In this document: positions 1 to 7,629 of the stretch, one piece after another | Layout: each line of letters begins with the position of its first letter | Numbering within the stretch: the stretch's first letter is position 1 | Assembly: GCA_034434635.1 (NCBI GenBank) | Contig: DAOTYX010000182.1 | Span: 1-38,758 of the forward strand | DNA length: 38,758 nucleotides | Direction of reading: 5' to 3' | Source of the DNA: DAOTYX01 sp034434635 | GTDB lineage: Bacteria; Chloroflexota; Anaerolineae; B4-G1; DUEL01 | Program-made: the position numbers and the translations under genes | Notes under the pieces: generated by a model | Told to the model about the DNA's origin: nothing | The model's input: only the letters and a program-made list of their open reading frames with translations | Databases searched by the model: none

Positions 1-587
1 GCCCGATTGACCGGTTCCAGGAAGAGGATGAACCCCACCCAAACGAAGGCAAAGGTGTAAGGGGTGATGTGGAGGGGAAGAAGGGGCGGGATGGCCAGGA
101 AGGCCGCGCCCAGGATGAAGGAGACGGAAAGCCAGAGGGGGGACATCATCCGGGGCTGTCGTCGCGCGCCGCGGAACAGCGCCAGCCCGTCCAGCACGTC
201 GGCGGTCTCGAAGATGGCAGGGAAGATGGTGGCGAAGGACCACAGGTAGGCCCAATCGCGCGCCCAGGGGCTCTCAGGCACGCCCACGTAGGTCCAGTTG
301 CGCAGGCGGAGGTTGTAGACCTCGAAGATCAGCCAGAGGCCGGCGGAAAGCCAGGCCAGCATCAACATCTCCCGCGGCTGGTCGTGAATCCACGAACGCC
401 CGCGCAGGCGGAAGGCCAACCCGTCGGCAAAGAGGATGTAGCCGGTCCATACGATGGGGATGAACCATCGGCTGACAAAGGGTTGATGGGCGAACAGGCA
501 GATCTCGGCGGCGGCGATGATCGCCGCGCCCAGCCAACCATACCAGGGGAAGTGCCCCTTGCTTTTCGTTGCTGGTACTTCGCTCAT
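1..587 (-). CDS. Multi-pass membrane protein, unknown function (3' end outside window)
   Basis: The reading frame starts at ATG 587 (protein begins MSEVPATKSKGHFPWYGWLG) and stays open for 195 codons to the window edge, so the C-terminus is missing. It encodes several hydrophobic segments: roughly residues 17-34, 40-55, 74-90, 112-128, 150-172 and 175-190. These are separated by short polar loops containing RLRGRSW and NLRLRNWTYVG. I do not recognise a named family and see no catalytic signature. It lies 104 bp downstream of parB on the same strand, with hairpins between, so it may or may not belong to the origin-proximal operon. Hydropathy and frame are seen directly; a role at the membrane is all that can be inferred. 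Confidence 0.7.
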   Translation of the reverse strand, partial: MSEVPATKSKGHFPWYGWLGAAIIAAAEICLFAHQPFVSRWFIPIVWTGYILFADGLAFRLRGRSWIHDQPREMLMLAWLSAGLWLIFEVYNLRLRNWTYVGVPESPWARDWAYLWSFATIFPAIFETADVLDGLALFRGARRQPRMMSPLWLSVSFILGAAFLAIPPLLPLHITPYTFAFVWVGFILFLEPVNR

Positions 588-625
588 CTTGTCACTGCCG
601 CTCCCAGTGGTTACTCTCGGGGTGT

Positions 626-690
626 CATTGCGAGCCCCCGCCACGCGGCGAGCCGCTCGCGCCCGCGCAATGCCCCCTCGGGGGGAAACG
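626..690. repeat. REP-like hairpin downstream of parB
   Basis: The arms CATTGCG (626-632) and CGCAATG (666-672) are perfect complements enclosing a GC-rich core that can pair further. A small C-run/G-run hairpin (about 674-686) follows next to the parB stop. There is no clear T-tract on either strand, so this is better called an intergenic repeat-type hairpin than a proven terminator. It fills the gap between parB and the membrane protein gene. Confidence 0.5.
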
Positions 691-691
691 G

Positions 692-1549
692 TCAGGCGGC
701 CAGTCCGCCGATCAGCCGATCGTAAAGGCTCTGCAGGTCCTCGTCGGAATAGTAATAGATCACCAGTCGCCCGCCCTTCTTGCCTGGCGAGAGTCGGACG
801 CGGGTGCCCAGCGCAGCGGACAGGCGGCTCTCCACGGCCTGCACCTCCGGCGGGACGGATGGTGGCCGTCGGGTGGGACGGCTGCCGCTCAGCAGCAAAC
901 GCACCAATTCCTCCGTCTGGCGCACGGTCAGATCGCGACGGAGCACCGTCTTGAGCGCGGCGATCTGCGCTTCCGGCTGCTCCAACCCCAGCAACGCGCG
1001 AGCGTGACCCTCGGTGATCTTGCCGTGCAGCAGCGCCTCCTGGAGGGGTGGGGCGGCCTTGAGCAACCGCAGGGTGTTGCTCACCGCGGCGCGGCTCTTG
1101 CCCACGCGGCGCGCGACTTCCTCGTGGGTCAGCCCAAAGCCTTCGATCAACTGCTGGTAGGCCGTCGCCTCCTCCAGTGCGTTCAGGTCGGCGCGCTGGA
1201 TGTTCTCCACCAGCGCCAGTTCCAGCATCTCCTGCGGGGCGGCATCCTTGACGATGACTGGCACGGTGCTCAGCCCGGCCAGCCGCGCTGCGCGCCAGCG
1301 CCGCTCGCCCGCAATCAGCCGATACCCCTCTCCCTCACGGGTGACGATGAGCGGCTGGATGATGCCGTGGGCCTGGATGGAGGCGGCCAGTTCCACCAGG
1401 TCCTGGTCGCGGATGGGGGCGCGTGGCTGGTGCGGGTTGGGCTGGATCGCCGTCAGGGGCACCTCCAAAACGCCAGCTTCCCCGGATTCCCCTTCAACGG
1501 GGATCAGTGCCTCCAAACCCTTTCCCAATCCCCTTTTAGGAAGTGGCAT
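692..1549 (-). CDS. parB: Chromosome-partitioning protein ParB (Spo0J family)
   Basis: A 285-residue ParB, a normal length. It loads on parS sites as a CTP-dependent clamp and works with ParA in origin segregation. The N-terminal KRGLGKGLEALIP is the usual ParA-stimulating segment. The CTP-binding motif GERRWR is at residues 81-86, ENIQR at 115-119, and a helix-turn-helix lies near 140-162 (LTHEEVARRVGKSRAAVSN). A C-terminal dimerisation region follows. I chose ATG 1549 over an upstream in-frame ATG (1588) because an AGGAGGAGG ribosome-binding site inside the end of parA sits just before it and the family starts here. It overlaps parA by 14 bp, so translation is coupled. It is the last recognisable gene of the rpmH operon. 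Confidence 0.97.
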   Translation of the reverse strand: MPLPKRGLGKGLEALIPVEGESGEAGVLEVPLTAIQPNPHQPRAPIRDQDLVELAASIQAHGIIQPLIVTREGEGYRLIAGERRWRAARLAGLSTVPVIVKDAAPQEMLELALVENIQRADLNALEEATAYQQLIEGFGLTHEEVARRVGKSRAAVSNTLRLLKAAPPLQEALLHGKITEGHARALLGLEQPEAQIAALKTVLRRDLTVRQTEELVRLLLSGSRPTRRPPSVPPEVQAVESRLSAALGTRVRLSPGKKGGRLVIYYYSDEDLQSLYDRLIGGLAA

Positions 1550-2354
1550 GCCCCTCCTCCTGCACCGGATGGCCCGGATGTCCATCACCGGCCAGCAGTT
1601 CCCGGGCCAGCGCCTGGTAGGCCAGCGCGCCGACGGAGTCGGGCGCGTAACTCAGGATCGGCTCTCCATAACTCGGGGCCTCGCTCAGCCGCACGTTGCG
1701 CGGGATGACGATGCGGAAGACCCGCTCGCCGAAGTGACGGCGCACCTCTTCCACGACCTGACGGGACAGGTTGGTGCGCGGGTCGTACATCGTCATCACC
1801 AGGCCACGGATGCGCAGGGCGGGATTCAACGCCCGACGCACCATCTCGATGGTGCGCATCAGTTGGGAGAGCCCCTCCAACGCCAGGTACTCGCATTGGA
1901 CAGGGACGATCACCCCGTTCTTTGCCGCCGTCAGGCCGTTGACGGTCAGGATGCCCAGACTCGGTGGGCAGTCCACCAGGATGTAGTCGTAGGGGATGTT
2001 GAGCCGTTCCAGCGCCCACTGCAGGCGATGCTCTCGCGCCAGCATGCCGACCAGTTCCACCGTCGCGCCGGCCAGTTGCGCCGTGCTGGGGGCCAGGTCG
2101 AGCCGGGGGCGCCGCGTGCGGGTGATCGCCTGGGCCAGCGGCATCTCGCGCACCAGCACGTCGTAGATAGAACGGTCCAGGCTCTGTCGGTCAATCCCCA
2201 GGCTGGCCGTGGCGTTGGCCTGGGGGTCCAGGTCCACCAGCAGGACACGCAGGCCCCAATGGGCCAGGTAGGCCGCCAGGTTGACGGCGGTCGTGGTCTT
2301 GCCGACCCCGCCCTTCTGGTTGGCGAAGGTGTAGACGACGGGCATGGCGGTCAT
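1536..2354 (-). CDS. parA: Chromosome-partitioning ATPase ParA (Soj)
   Basis: A 272-residue ParA/MinD-superfamily ATPase. The deviant Walker A KGGVGKTTTA is at about residues 14-23, LLVDLDPQANAT (Walker A') follows near 40, and the Walker B-like ILVDCPPSLG lies near 125. Known role: ATP-bound ParA coats the nucleoid and pulls ParB-parS complexes apart. The start ATG at 2354 overlaps the TGA of the kinase gene (ATGA), which suggests coupled translation; an alternative ATG three codons in (MPVVYTFANQKGG) matches family starts equally well. It is followed by parB with a 14-bp overlap. No internal promoter was seen. Confidence 0.96.
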   Translation of the reverse strand: MTAMPVVYTFANQKGGVGKTTTAVNLAAYLAHWGLRVLLVDLDPQANATASLGIDRQSLDRSIYDVLVREMPLAQAITRTRRPRLDLAPSTAQLAGATVELVGMLAREHRLQWALERLNIPYDYILVDCPPSLGILTVNGLTAAKNGVIVPVQCEYLALEGLSQLMRTIEMVRRALNPALRIRGLVMTMYDPRTNLSRQVVEEVRRHFGERVFRIVIPRNVRLSEAPSYGEPILSYAPDSVGALAYQALARELLAGDGHPGHPVQEEGHATS

Positions 2355-3202
2355 CGCTTCCAGCGGGCAAGGCAGCGGGTCGCCTCCTCGACCGAGGGGG
2401 TGCTATCCACCCCCCTGCGGGTGACGGATAGTGCGGCCACGCAGTTGGCGCGTCGTGCCGCCTCCCATGGGTCTCTGTCCCGCTGCAATAAGGCGAAGAA
2501 TACCGCAGCGAAGATGTCGCCCGCTCCGGTGGAATCCACCTCGACGACCGACCAGGCGGAGAGGTCCGTACGAACTCCGCCGGCGTAGACCGTGCAACCG
2601 CGCGCGCCGCGCGTCACGACGAGCACTTTGGCCTGCATGGCCCAGTCCGCCAGTAGCCGCTCGTCTCCGCCGACGTCCTCCTCGCTCAGCACCACGGCGT
2701 CAGCGCGGCGCAGCAACGCTTTACCGTTCTCCCAGGCGGTGGGGTAGACCCGGCCTTGCTCGTCCCAGCGACGCATCCAGCCCTGCGGCGTGACGCCCAG
2801 AAAGGCTGGTGAGAGTTGATCGGCCAGGGCCGGGGCGACCTCCTGGGCCACAGGCCCCAGGTGGATGATGGTGGCCCGTCGCCAGTCAGGCGGGAGCATG
2901 CTGCCGCTCAACCGGGTGGCGACGGATTCGATGGTCTGCTGTCGGCCTGAGGGGGTGTAGCGGTTCTCGAATGTCGTCGTGACCGGTGAGGGGACGCACG
3001 AGAGGCTGATGCCTTCGAAAGCCTGGCTCAGGTTGAGGTCATCTGCCGCGCTGGTCAGCACACCGACCCGGCAACCCAGCGCGCGGGCGGTGCGGGCGGC
3101 GTAGGTGGCGGTCCCGCCAAGGGTGTAGCGGCCGTCGGAAAGACGGTCGCGTGTCACGTGGCCGATGACCAGGTAGTCCAGTTGCCCGATCATCCTGGCC
3201 AT
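2351..3202 (-). CDS. PfkB-family (ribokinase-like) carbohydrate/nucleoside kinase
   Basis: A 283-residue ribokinase-fold kinase that phosphorylates a sugar or nucleoside hydroxyl with ATP; the substrate cannot be read from the sequence. The N-terminal GGTATYAA (29-36) is the substrate-side glycine motif. DSTGAGD (223-229) is the PfkB signature 2, with Asp229 as the catalytic base and the anion hole just before it. A strong AGGAGG immediately precedes ATG 3202. It lies between jag and parA, and its stop overlaps the parA start by ATGA. Its placement inside the partition/membrane-insertion operon is odd for a metabolic kinase and suggests a housekeeping or repair role, but that is inference. 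Confidence 0.88.
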   Translation of the reverse strand: MARMIGQLDYLVIGHVTRDRLSDGRYTLGGTATYAARTARALGCRVGVLTSAADDLNLSQAFEGISLSCVPSPVTTTFENRYTPSGRQQTIESVATRLSGSMLPPDWRRATIIHLGPVAQEVAPALADQLSPAFLGVTPQGWMRRWDEQGRVYPTAWENGKALLRRADAVVLSEEDVGGDERLLADWAMQAKVLVVTRGARGCTVYAGGVRTDLSAWSVVEVDSTGAGDIFAAVFFALLQRDRDPWEAARRANCVAALSVTRRGVDSTPSVEEATRCLARWKR

Positions 3203-3208
3203 TGCCTC

Positions 3209-3772
3209 CTATAGTTGTGTCTCTTTGGGGACGATGGTGACCCGCCGGCGGGTGCCTTCGCCGGTGCTTTCGGTATACACGTCGGGATGGTCGCGCAAGG
3301 CCAGATGGATGATGCGCCGCTCGTAGGGGGACATTGGCTCGAGGGCCACGACACGTCCGCTTTGAGCAGCCTGCTCGGCCATCCGTCGGGCCAGGCGGCG
3401 CAGGTTCTGCTCGCGGCGCTGTCTGTGCCCCTCGACGTCAATGATCAGGTTAGGCCGCCGGTTCAGCCTGTTGCTGACGATCAACCGGACAATGTGCTGC
3501 AGGTCGGCCAGCGTCTCCCCTTTGGGGCCGATCAGTGTGTCTGCCTCACGGGTCCGAACATCCAGGATCAGGGTGCTCTCCTCGCCCGGCGCTGCTGGCG
3601 CCTTCCAGGAAGGGACCACCTCTGCCGCAAAGTCCATCCGTTCCAGCAGGTCGGTCAGCACCGCGCGGGCGACATCCATCACCTCGGCGTCGGCTGTGGG
3701 GAGGGTGGCAAGCCCGTCGGCGACGGCTGGCTCTACCTCCTCACCGGAAATCTCGTGTTCCGCCTGCTCCAT
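3209..3772 (-). CDS. jag: Jag/KhpB-type RNA-binding protein (KH + R3H)
   Basis: A 187-residue protein with an acidic N-terminus, then a Jag-type KH domain with the GPKG loop at residues 82-85, and a C-terminal R3H domain at about 119-184 (ERRIIHLALRDHP; the R-x3-H signature ends at His156). The N-terminal Jag_N domain found in many Firmicutes homologues appears absent. KhpB/Jag proteins bind RNA and in other bacteria influence cell division and envelope synthesis. The ATG at 3772 has AAGGAG 8 nt upstream. It lies 39 bp downstream of yidC and 6 bp upstream of the kinase gene, the classical yidC-jag order near the origin. Confidence 0.93.
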   Translation of the reverse strand: MEQAEHEISGEEVEPAVADGLATLPTADAEVMDVARAVLTDLLERMDFAAEVVPSWKAPAAPGEESTLILDVRTREADTLIGPKGETLADLQHIVRLIVSNRLNRRPNLIIDVEGHRQRREQNLRRLARRMAEQAAQSGRVVALEPMSPYERRIIHLALRDHPDVYTESTGEGTRRRVTIVPKETQL

Positions 3773-3811
3773 CTTCTTGCTCCTTCGGTCGTTGGGTGGC
3801 TGAAGCCTTTG

Positions 3812-4567
3812 CTACTGGCGGCTGAAGACCTGTTTCACCCTCGTCGCCAGACTGGTGCCCTTGCCGCTGCCCAGGGTGTCGCGGCGGGCGAGGTAGTATT
3901 GCAGGATCGTGATCAGGTTCGAAATGATGAAGTAGATGGAGAGGCCGGAGGCGTAGGAGAGGGCGAAGAAACCGAACATCAGCGGCATCATGATCATCAT
4001 CTGCTGATTCATCGCTGCTGACCGCTGGTCGGTGGCTGGAGGAGTCATGATCTTCTGCGCGATCCAGGAGGTGAGGACCACCAGGATGGGCAGGATCAGG
4101 TAGGGGTCAGGCTGGGCGATGTCCAGCCACAGGAAGCGGCTCTGCAACGGGACCAGGTTGGTCATCCCCGGAAGGAAGGACCAGATGTTCTGCGACAGGC
4201 GCAACAGCTCTGGCGGGGTGGAGGCCATCACCCGGGTGATGGCCTGCAGCAGGCCGATGAACAGCGGGAACTGCAAGAGCGTGGGCAGGCAGCCACCGAG
4301 CGGGTTCATCCCCGCCTCCTGATACAGCCGCATCTGCTCCTGGGCCAATTTTTCCCGGTCTTTGGCGTATTTCTCCTGGATCTTCTTCAGTTCCGGCTGG
4401 AGTTCCTGCATCCGCTGGGCGGAGCGTTGCTGTTTGAGCGTCAGAGGCATCATCGCCAGGCGCACGATGACGGTCAGTACCGTGACCGCGATGATCGTCT
4501 GCTGTCCCAGGAAGCGATAGAGGATCAGCAGGGCGTTGACGAAGATGCTGAGAAACCATTCCCACAT
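3812..4567 (-). CDS. yidC: Membrane protein insertase YidC/OxaA
   Basis: A 251-residue Oxa1-superfamily insertase that places Sec-dependent and Sec-independent proteins into the cytoplasmic membrane. The large periplasmic domain of proteobacterial YidC is absent. The groove arginine is Arg36 in VIVRLAMMPLT. A charged coiled-coil hairpin follows (KIQEKYAKDREKLAQEQ), then GGCLPTLLQFPLFIGL and the last two membrane helices with MMPLMFGFFAL. I chose ATG 4567 (MWEWFLSIFV) because an upstream extension would be non-homologous and would run into the lipoprotein gene, and because AGGGGG precedes it by about 7 nt. The C-terminus is basic, as expected for ribosome contact. Confidence 0.96.
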   Translation of the reverse strand: MWEWFLSIFVNALLILYRFLGQQTIIAVTVLTVIVRLAMMPLTLKQQRSAQRMQELQPELKKIQEKYAKDREKLAQEQMRLYQEAGMNPLGGCLPTLLQFPLFIGLLQAITRVMASTPPELLRLSQNIWSFLPGMTNLVPLQSRFLWLDIAQPDPYLILPILVVLTSWIAQKIMTPPATDQRSAAMNQQMMIMMPLMFGFFALSYASGLSIYFIISNLITILQYYLARRDTLGSGKGTSLATRVKQVFSRQ

Positions 4568-4583
4568 AAGATACCCCCTGCTG

Positions 4584-5714
4584 TTACTGAGCCTGTGGCT
4601 GTGGATAGGTCCACAACTCGCGGCCGTTGATGGTGTAGAAGGCCTGCACGTGTTCGTTGGCCAGGATGCGGGAGACATAGACGATGTCCCCCGCGACGAC
4701 CATCGCCGCGATCTGGCCGCCGCCGGCTCTGGACCACAGCGGCGTGCCGTCGGCGGCGCTGAGGGCGTAGATGGCGCCCCCGTTGCCGCCGATGAGGAGC
4801 ACCTGACCGTCGCTGCTCAACTGAGGCCCAAGGCGAACGATCTGCTCGACCTTCTGTGTCCAGCGCAGCAGGCCAGTCTCTGAATCCAGCGCGTAGATAT
4901 TGCCGTCCACGTCGGCGGCGTAGATGGTGTCGCCGTCGGTTGCCGGTGTGCCCCAGAACCAGTTCTCTCCCTGGAAGGTCCAGCGCGTCTCGTGAGTTGT
5001 CAGGTCAACGGCATAGAGGCGGTAGTCGAAAGCACCGAAGTAGAGGGTGCCGTTCAGCGCCAGCGGCCGGCTGGCCACCGCCCCGCTGGTGGTGAAGCGC
5101 CACCGCTCCGCGCCGGTCTGCAGGTCCAGAGCGTACAGGTTGTGGTCGAGGGATGCGATGTAGACCGTGTCCGACAGGATGAGCGGGCTGGCCCAGACGC
5201 GCCCCTGGGTATGGAAGGGTTGCGGCCAGGCGGAGGAGCCGTTGGTTACATCGAGCGCGTAGACGTTGCCATCGCCGTTGCCGATGACCAGGATGTCGTC
5301 GGCCACAACGCCGCTGGCGACGAAGTCCCCCTGCGCGCCGGTGAACGGCTGCGGCCAGCCGGTCTCCAATCCCTCCAGGCTCAGCGCCCGTATCACCGGG
5401 CGGGTGCGGGCGGTGAAGAGCCCCCCGCTGCGCTCCTGCGAGGTCACGAAGAGGCGCTCGCCTGGCAGCAGGGTGACGGTGTAGAAGGGGCCAGCGCTTC
5501 CTTCTGCGGGGTAGTTCCAGATCGGCTGGCCTGTCTGGGCGTCCAGGGCACGCACCTGGGTCAGGTCGGCGGCGTAGACCACGCCCTCGTGGACGACCAG
5601 GTCGGTCCAGGTGGTGGCATGTACGCCGCTGCTACAGCCGGCCGTCGTGCTGACAAGGAATAGCCCCAGCAGGAGCGCTGGCAGCCATTTGGGTATCGCG
5701 TGGTATCCTTTCAC
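4584..5714 (-). CDS. PQQ-type beta-propeller lipoprotein
   Basis: A 376-residue exported protein. A basic and hydrophobic signal ends in TTAGC, a slightly atypical lipobox with the lipidated Cys near residue 27. The rest is made of repeated blades of the form W..P.....G.VYA...D..LYALD..TG...W, at least six of them, typical of a PQQ-like/BamB-like eight-bladed propeller used as a scaffold rather than as an enzyme. The start is GTG 5714 with AAGGAGA about 8 nt upstream. It sits between yidD and yidC, and the short gaps (24 and 16 bp) make co-transcription likely. A role in envelope protein biogenesis alongside YidC is a guess from context. Confidence 0.85.
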   Translation of the reverse strand: MKGYHAIPKWLPALLLGLFLVSTTAGCSSGVHATTWTDLVVHEGVVYAADLTQVRALDAQTGQPIWNYPAEGSAGPFYTVTLLPGERLFVTSQERSGGLFTARTRPVIRALSLEGLETGWPQPFTGAQGDFVASGVVADDILVIGNGDGNVYALDVTNGSSAWPQPFHTQGRVWASPLILSDTVYIASLDHNLYALDLQTGAERWRFTTSGAVASRPLALNGTLYFGAFDYRLYAVDLTTHETRWTFQGENWFWGTPATDGDTIYAADVDGNIYALDSETGLLRWTQKVEQIVRLGPQLSSDGQVLLIGGNGGAIYALSAADGTPLWSRAGGGQIAAMVVAGDIVYVSRILANEHVQAFYTINGRELWTYPQPQAQ

Positions 5715-5738
5715 CCGTGTTGGTCTCCTTGTGGGTGT

Positions 5739-5954
5739 TCAAAGGTCCGGTACGGGATCGAACCCGCCGGGGTTGAGCGGGTGGCAGCGGGCCAGCCGCT
5801 TAAGCGCCAGCCAGCCACCACGCAATGCGCCGTAGCGGGAGATGGCCTCGTACCCGTATTGGGAACAGGAGGGAACGAAGCGGCAGGATGGGGGGAGCAC
5901 GCGTGAGAAGGTCAACTGCCACAGGCGGATCAGACCCAGAAGGATGGTCTTCAT
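5739..5954 (-). CDS. yidD: YidD membrane protein insertion efficiency factor
   Basis: A 71-residue YidD. The family core PPSCRFVPSCSQYGYEAI and the C-terminal HPLNPGGFDPVPDL are intact, including the conserved Cys pair. An amphipathic N-terminal helix (LLGLIRLWQLTFS) should bind the inner face of the membrane. Known role: it assists YidC-dependent insertion. The ATG at 5954 overlaps the rnpA stop (ATGA), the normal rnpA-yidD coupling. It is the standard partner gene between rnpA and yidC. Confidence 0.96.
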   Translation of the reverse strand: MKTILLGLIRLWQLTFSRVLPPSCRFVPSCSQYGYEAISRYGALRGGWLALKRLARCHPLNPGGFDPVPDL

Positions 5955-6301
5955 GGCGTGTGATTCTCCCGCAGCAGGCCGGCCCGCTCCACCAGGTGGC
6001 GGAGGGCCTGGCGCACCTCAGGCTCGCGGGCGGCCAGGATGGGCGATCGGGCGATGAGCACCAGGTCCCACCCTGGTTCGAGGTAGGGGTAGAGGTGGCG
6101 TGCTGACTCTCTGAGGAGCCGCCTGGCGCGGTTACGCATCACGGCCTGGCCCACACTGCGGCTGGCGGCGACCCCCACGCGGGTGCGGTCGAGGCTGTTG
6201 GGCCGGGCGACCAACACCAGGAGGGGGTGAGGCCAGGAACGGCCCTCTCGCCGCGCGCGCTCGAAGTCGTCCGCGCACCGGAGCCGTGCCTGACGCTCCA
6301 T
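5951..6301 (-). CDS. rnpA: Ribonuclease P protein component
   Basis: A 116-residue RnpA that binds the RNase P RNA and helps process the 5' leaders of precursor tRNAs. The RNR signature is in MRNRARRLLRE (RNR at 56-58), preceded by RTRVGVAASRSVG. I chose ATG 6301 (MERQARLRCADDF) because family members start just before the phenylalanine-containing pocket segment; a 29-residue in-frame upstream extension overlaps rpmH and has no family similarity. It begins 19 bp after the rpmH stop, and its stop overlaps the yidD start. Confidence 0.95.
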   Translation of the reverse strand: MERQARLRCADDFERARREGRSWPHPLLVLVARPNSLDRTRVGVAASRSVGQAVMRNRARRLLRESARHLYPYLEPGWDLVLIARSPILAAREPEVRQALRHLVERAGLLRENHTP

Positions 6302-6320
6302 CCCTTCACGCTCATCCTGC

Positions 6321-6521
6321 TCAGGCGCGTCGCCTGGGCCGCTGGGCGCTTTCTTTCCAGTTCCACTTCTTGGCCCATTCGCGGCCAACGGTCAGCTGAT
6401 GTCGGCCTTTCAGGCGCCGGGCCTTCAGGACCCGCCGTCCGGTCGGGGTGGCCATGCGCGCCCGAAAGCCGTGAGTGCGCATGCGCTTGCGCTTCTTGGG
6501 TTGATAGGTCCGTTTGGGCAT
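6321..6521 (-). CDS. rpmH: 50S ribosomal protein L34 with C-terminal extension
   Basis: A 66-residue L34, against about 44-46 residues in most bacteria. The core MPKRTYQPKKRKRMRTHGF...GRRVLKARRLKGR is a clear match to the family. A roughly 20-residue basic tail with two Trp residues (GREWAKKWNWKESAQRPRRR) follows where the family normally ends. It is the first gene of the origin-proximal operon. The start ATG 6521 has AGGA about 8 nt upstream and a 5' leader of about 55 nt from the promoter at 6586-6614. Confidence 0.95.
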   Translation of the reverse strand: MPKRTYQPKKRKRMRTHGFRARMATPTGRRVLKARRLKGRHQLTVGREWAKKWNWKESAQRPRRRA

Positions 6522-6585
6522 CGCTCACGTCCTATACAAAATTTCGCTCTCCGCGAGCACGCTCCTGGGCGGAGAGGCGAATGCT

Positions 6586-6614
6586 ATTATACCCCAGGGG
6601 GCGGATACGGTCAA
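6586..6614 (-). promoter_or_regulatory. Sigma70-type promoter of the rpmH operon
   Basis: On the minus strand a -35 TTGACC (6609-6614) and a perfect -10 TATAAT (6586-6591) are separated by 17 bp. The expected transcription start is near 6579, giving a leader of about 58 nt before rpmH. No other convincing promoter was seen further down the rpmH-to-parB series, which supports one long transcript. Confidence 0.8.
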
Positions 6615-6661
6615 GGTCAAGTTGAGGGGGGTGTCCCACAACTGTCGGGAGCCGTAGATTT

Positions 6662-6722
6662 GTAGGACAACTGCTTGCAGTTGTCCTACGGCGTCGGCCT
6701 GCGCCGACCGCGGGCCGACGCC
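6662..6722. repeat. Two adjacent perfect inverted repeats (REP-like element)
   Basis: The first repeat has 13-bp arms GTAGGACAACTGC (6662-6674) and GCAGTTGTCCTAC (6677-6689). The second has 10-bp arms GGCGTCGGCC (6690-6699) and GGCCGACGCC (6713-6722). They are directly abutting and lie upstream of the rpmH promoter, in the 355-bp gap between rpmH and the peroxiredoxin gene. Neither is followed by a T-tract. This is probably a dispersed intergenic element of the genome. Confidence 0.7.
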
Positions 6723-6876
6723 CAAAAGCGGGCGACTTCAGTCAGCGTGGGTAAGCAGTTACGACACACCCTCGAGGGGGGCGTGATGAGAAACGCAGAG
6801 GGCACAGAGAGCGGGTTCTTCACGGGCTTTCTGCGCCCTCCGCGACCGTGATCCGGGAAGGTGCCTGCGAACGGGC
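6723..6876. other. Non-coding gap downstream of the peroxiredoxin gene
   Basis: I see no gene here. An imperfect inverted repeat pairs CGCAGAGGGC (near 6794) with GCCCTCCGCG (near 6833), in a purine-rich context of the GCAGAGGGCACAGAGAG type. It may end the perR-peroxiredoxin transcript, but it lacks a T-tract. Confidence 0.4.
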
Positions 6877-7599
6877 TTACTTCTTCTTCAGGATGGTGCT
6901 CAAGACCGTCTCTTTGTCGAGTTTCCTGGTGCAGAAGAACCAGTCGTAGCAGGTGATGTCCTCCTGCTTGCCTTCCATGCGCTCTTTCGCCACGCCGCAG
7001 GAACCCGCAGGGGGCACAATGACGTCGTCACCAGGCCGCCAATCCGCCGGCGTCGCCACCCCAAAAGCGTCCGCGGTCTGCAGGGCCAGCAGGATGCGGT
7101 ACAGTTCATCGAAGTTCCTGCCCAGGCTCAAGGGGTAGTAGATGATGGCCCGGATGATGCCCTTAGGGTCTATGACGAAGACCGCCCGCACGGCCTTGGT
7201 CGTGCTCTCGCCCGGCTGGATCATGCCGTACTTCCTGGCGACCTCCATCGTGATGTCCTCGATCAGGGGGAACTTGACTTCCACGTTCTTCATGCCGCGG
7301 TACTCGATCTTATCCTTGATCGTGCGTAGCCAGGCGATGTGGCTATAGAGGCCGTCCACGGAGAGGCCCACCAGTTTGCAGTTAGCCTTCGCAAACTGCT
7401 CCTCCATAGACGCGAAGGTGATGAATTCCGATGTGCACACAGGCGTGAAATCGGCGGGGTGGCTGAACAGGATCACCCAACTGCCTGCGTACTGTTCGGG
7501 GAAGTTGATCTCGCCCTGCGTGGTTACCGCCTTGAAGGAAGGTGCTTTGTCCCCGATGCGGGGCATCGGGATGGTCTGGGTTTCGTTCGTTGTGTCCAT
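6877..7599 (-). CDS. Peroxiredoxin, Prx6/archaeal thioredoxin-peroxidase type
   Basis: A 240-residue AhpC/TSA-superfamily peroxidase that reduces H2O2 and organic hydroperoxides. The peroxidatic Cys55 lies in HPADFTPVCTSEF. The long C-terminal arm carries Cys201 and a Cys217-x5-Cys223 pair (CYDWFFC), the spacing of the archaeal enzyme from Aeropyrum (C207/C213), so an internal resolving cysteine is likely. It sits 30 bp downstream of perR on the same strand and has no promoter of its own, so it should be induced by peroxide through PerR. Sequence features are seen directly; the electron donor is not known. Confidence 0.93.
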   Translation of the reverse strand: MDTTNETQTIPMPRIGDKAPSFKAVTTQGEINFPEQYAGSWVILFSHPADFTPVCTSEFITFASMEEQFAKANCKLVGLSVDGLYSHIAWLRTIKDKIEYRGMKNVEVKFPLIEDITMEVARKYGMIQPGESTTKAVRAVFVIDPKGIIRAIIYYPLSLGRNFDELYRILLALQTADAFGVATPADWRPGDDVIVPPAGSCGVAKERMEGKQEDITCYDWFFCTRKLDKETVLSTILKKK

Positions 7600-7629
7600 T
7601 TTTCGTCTCCTTTCCTGTTTGATAGATTC

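Noticed and set aside
3831..3846. TGTTTCAC, a half parS site, inside yidC near parAB
   Set aside because: Only the left half of the 16-bp palindrome is present and the right half does not match, so ParB binding is not supported.
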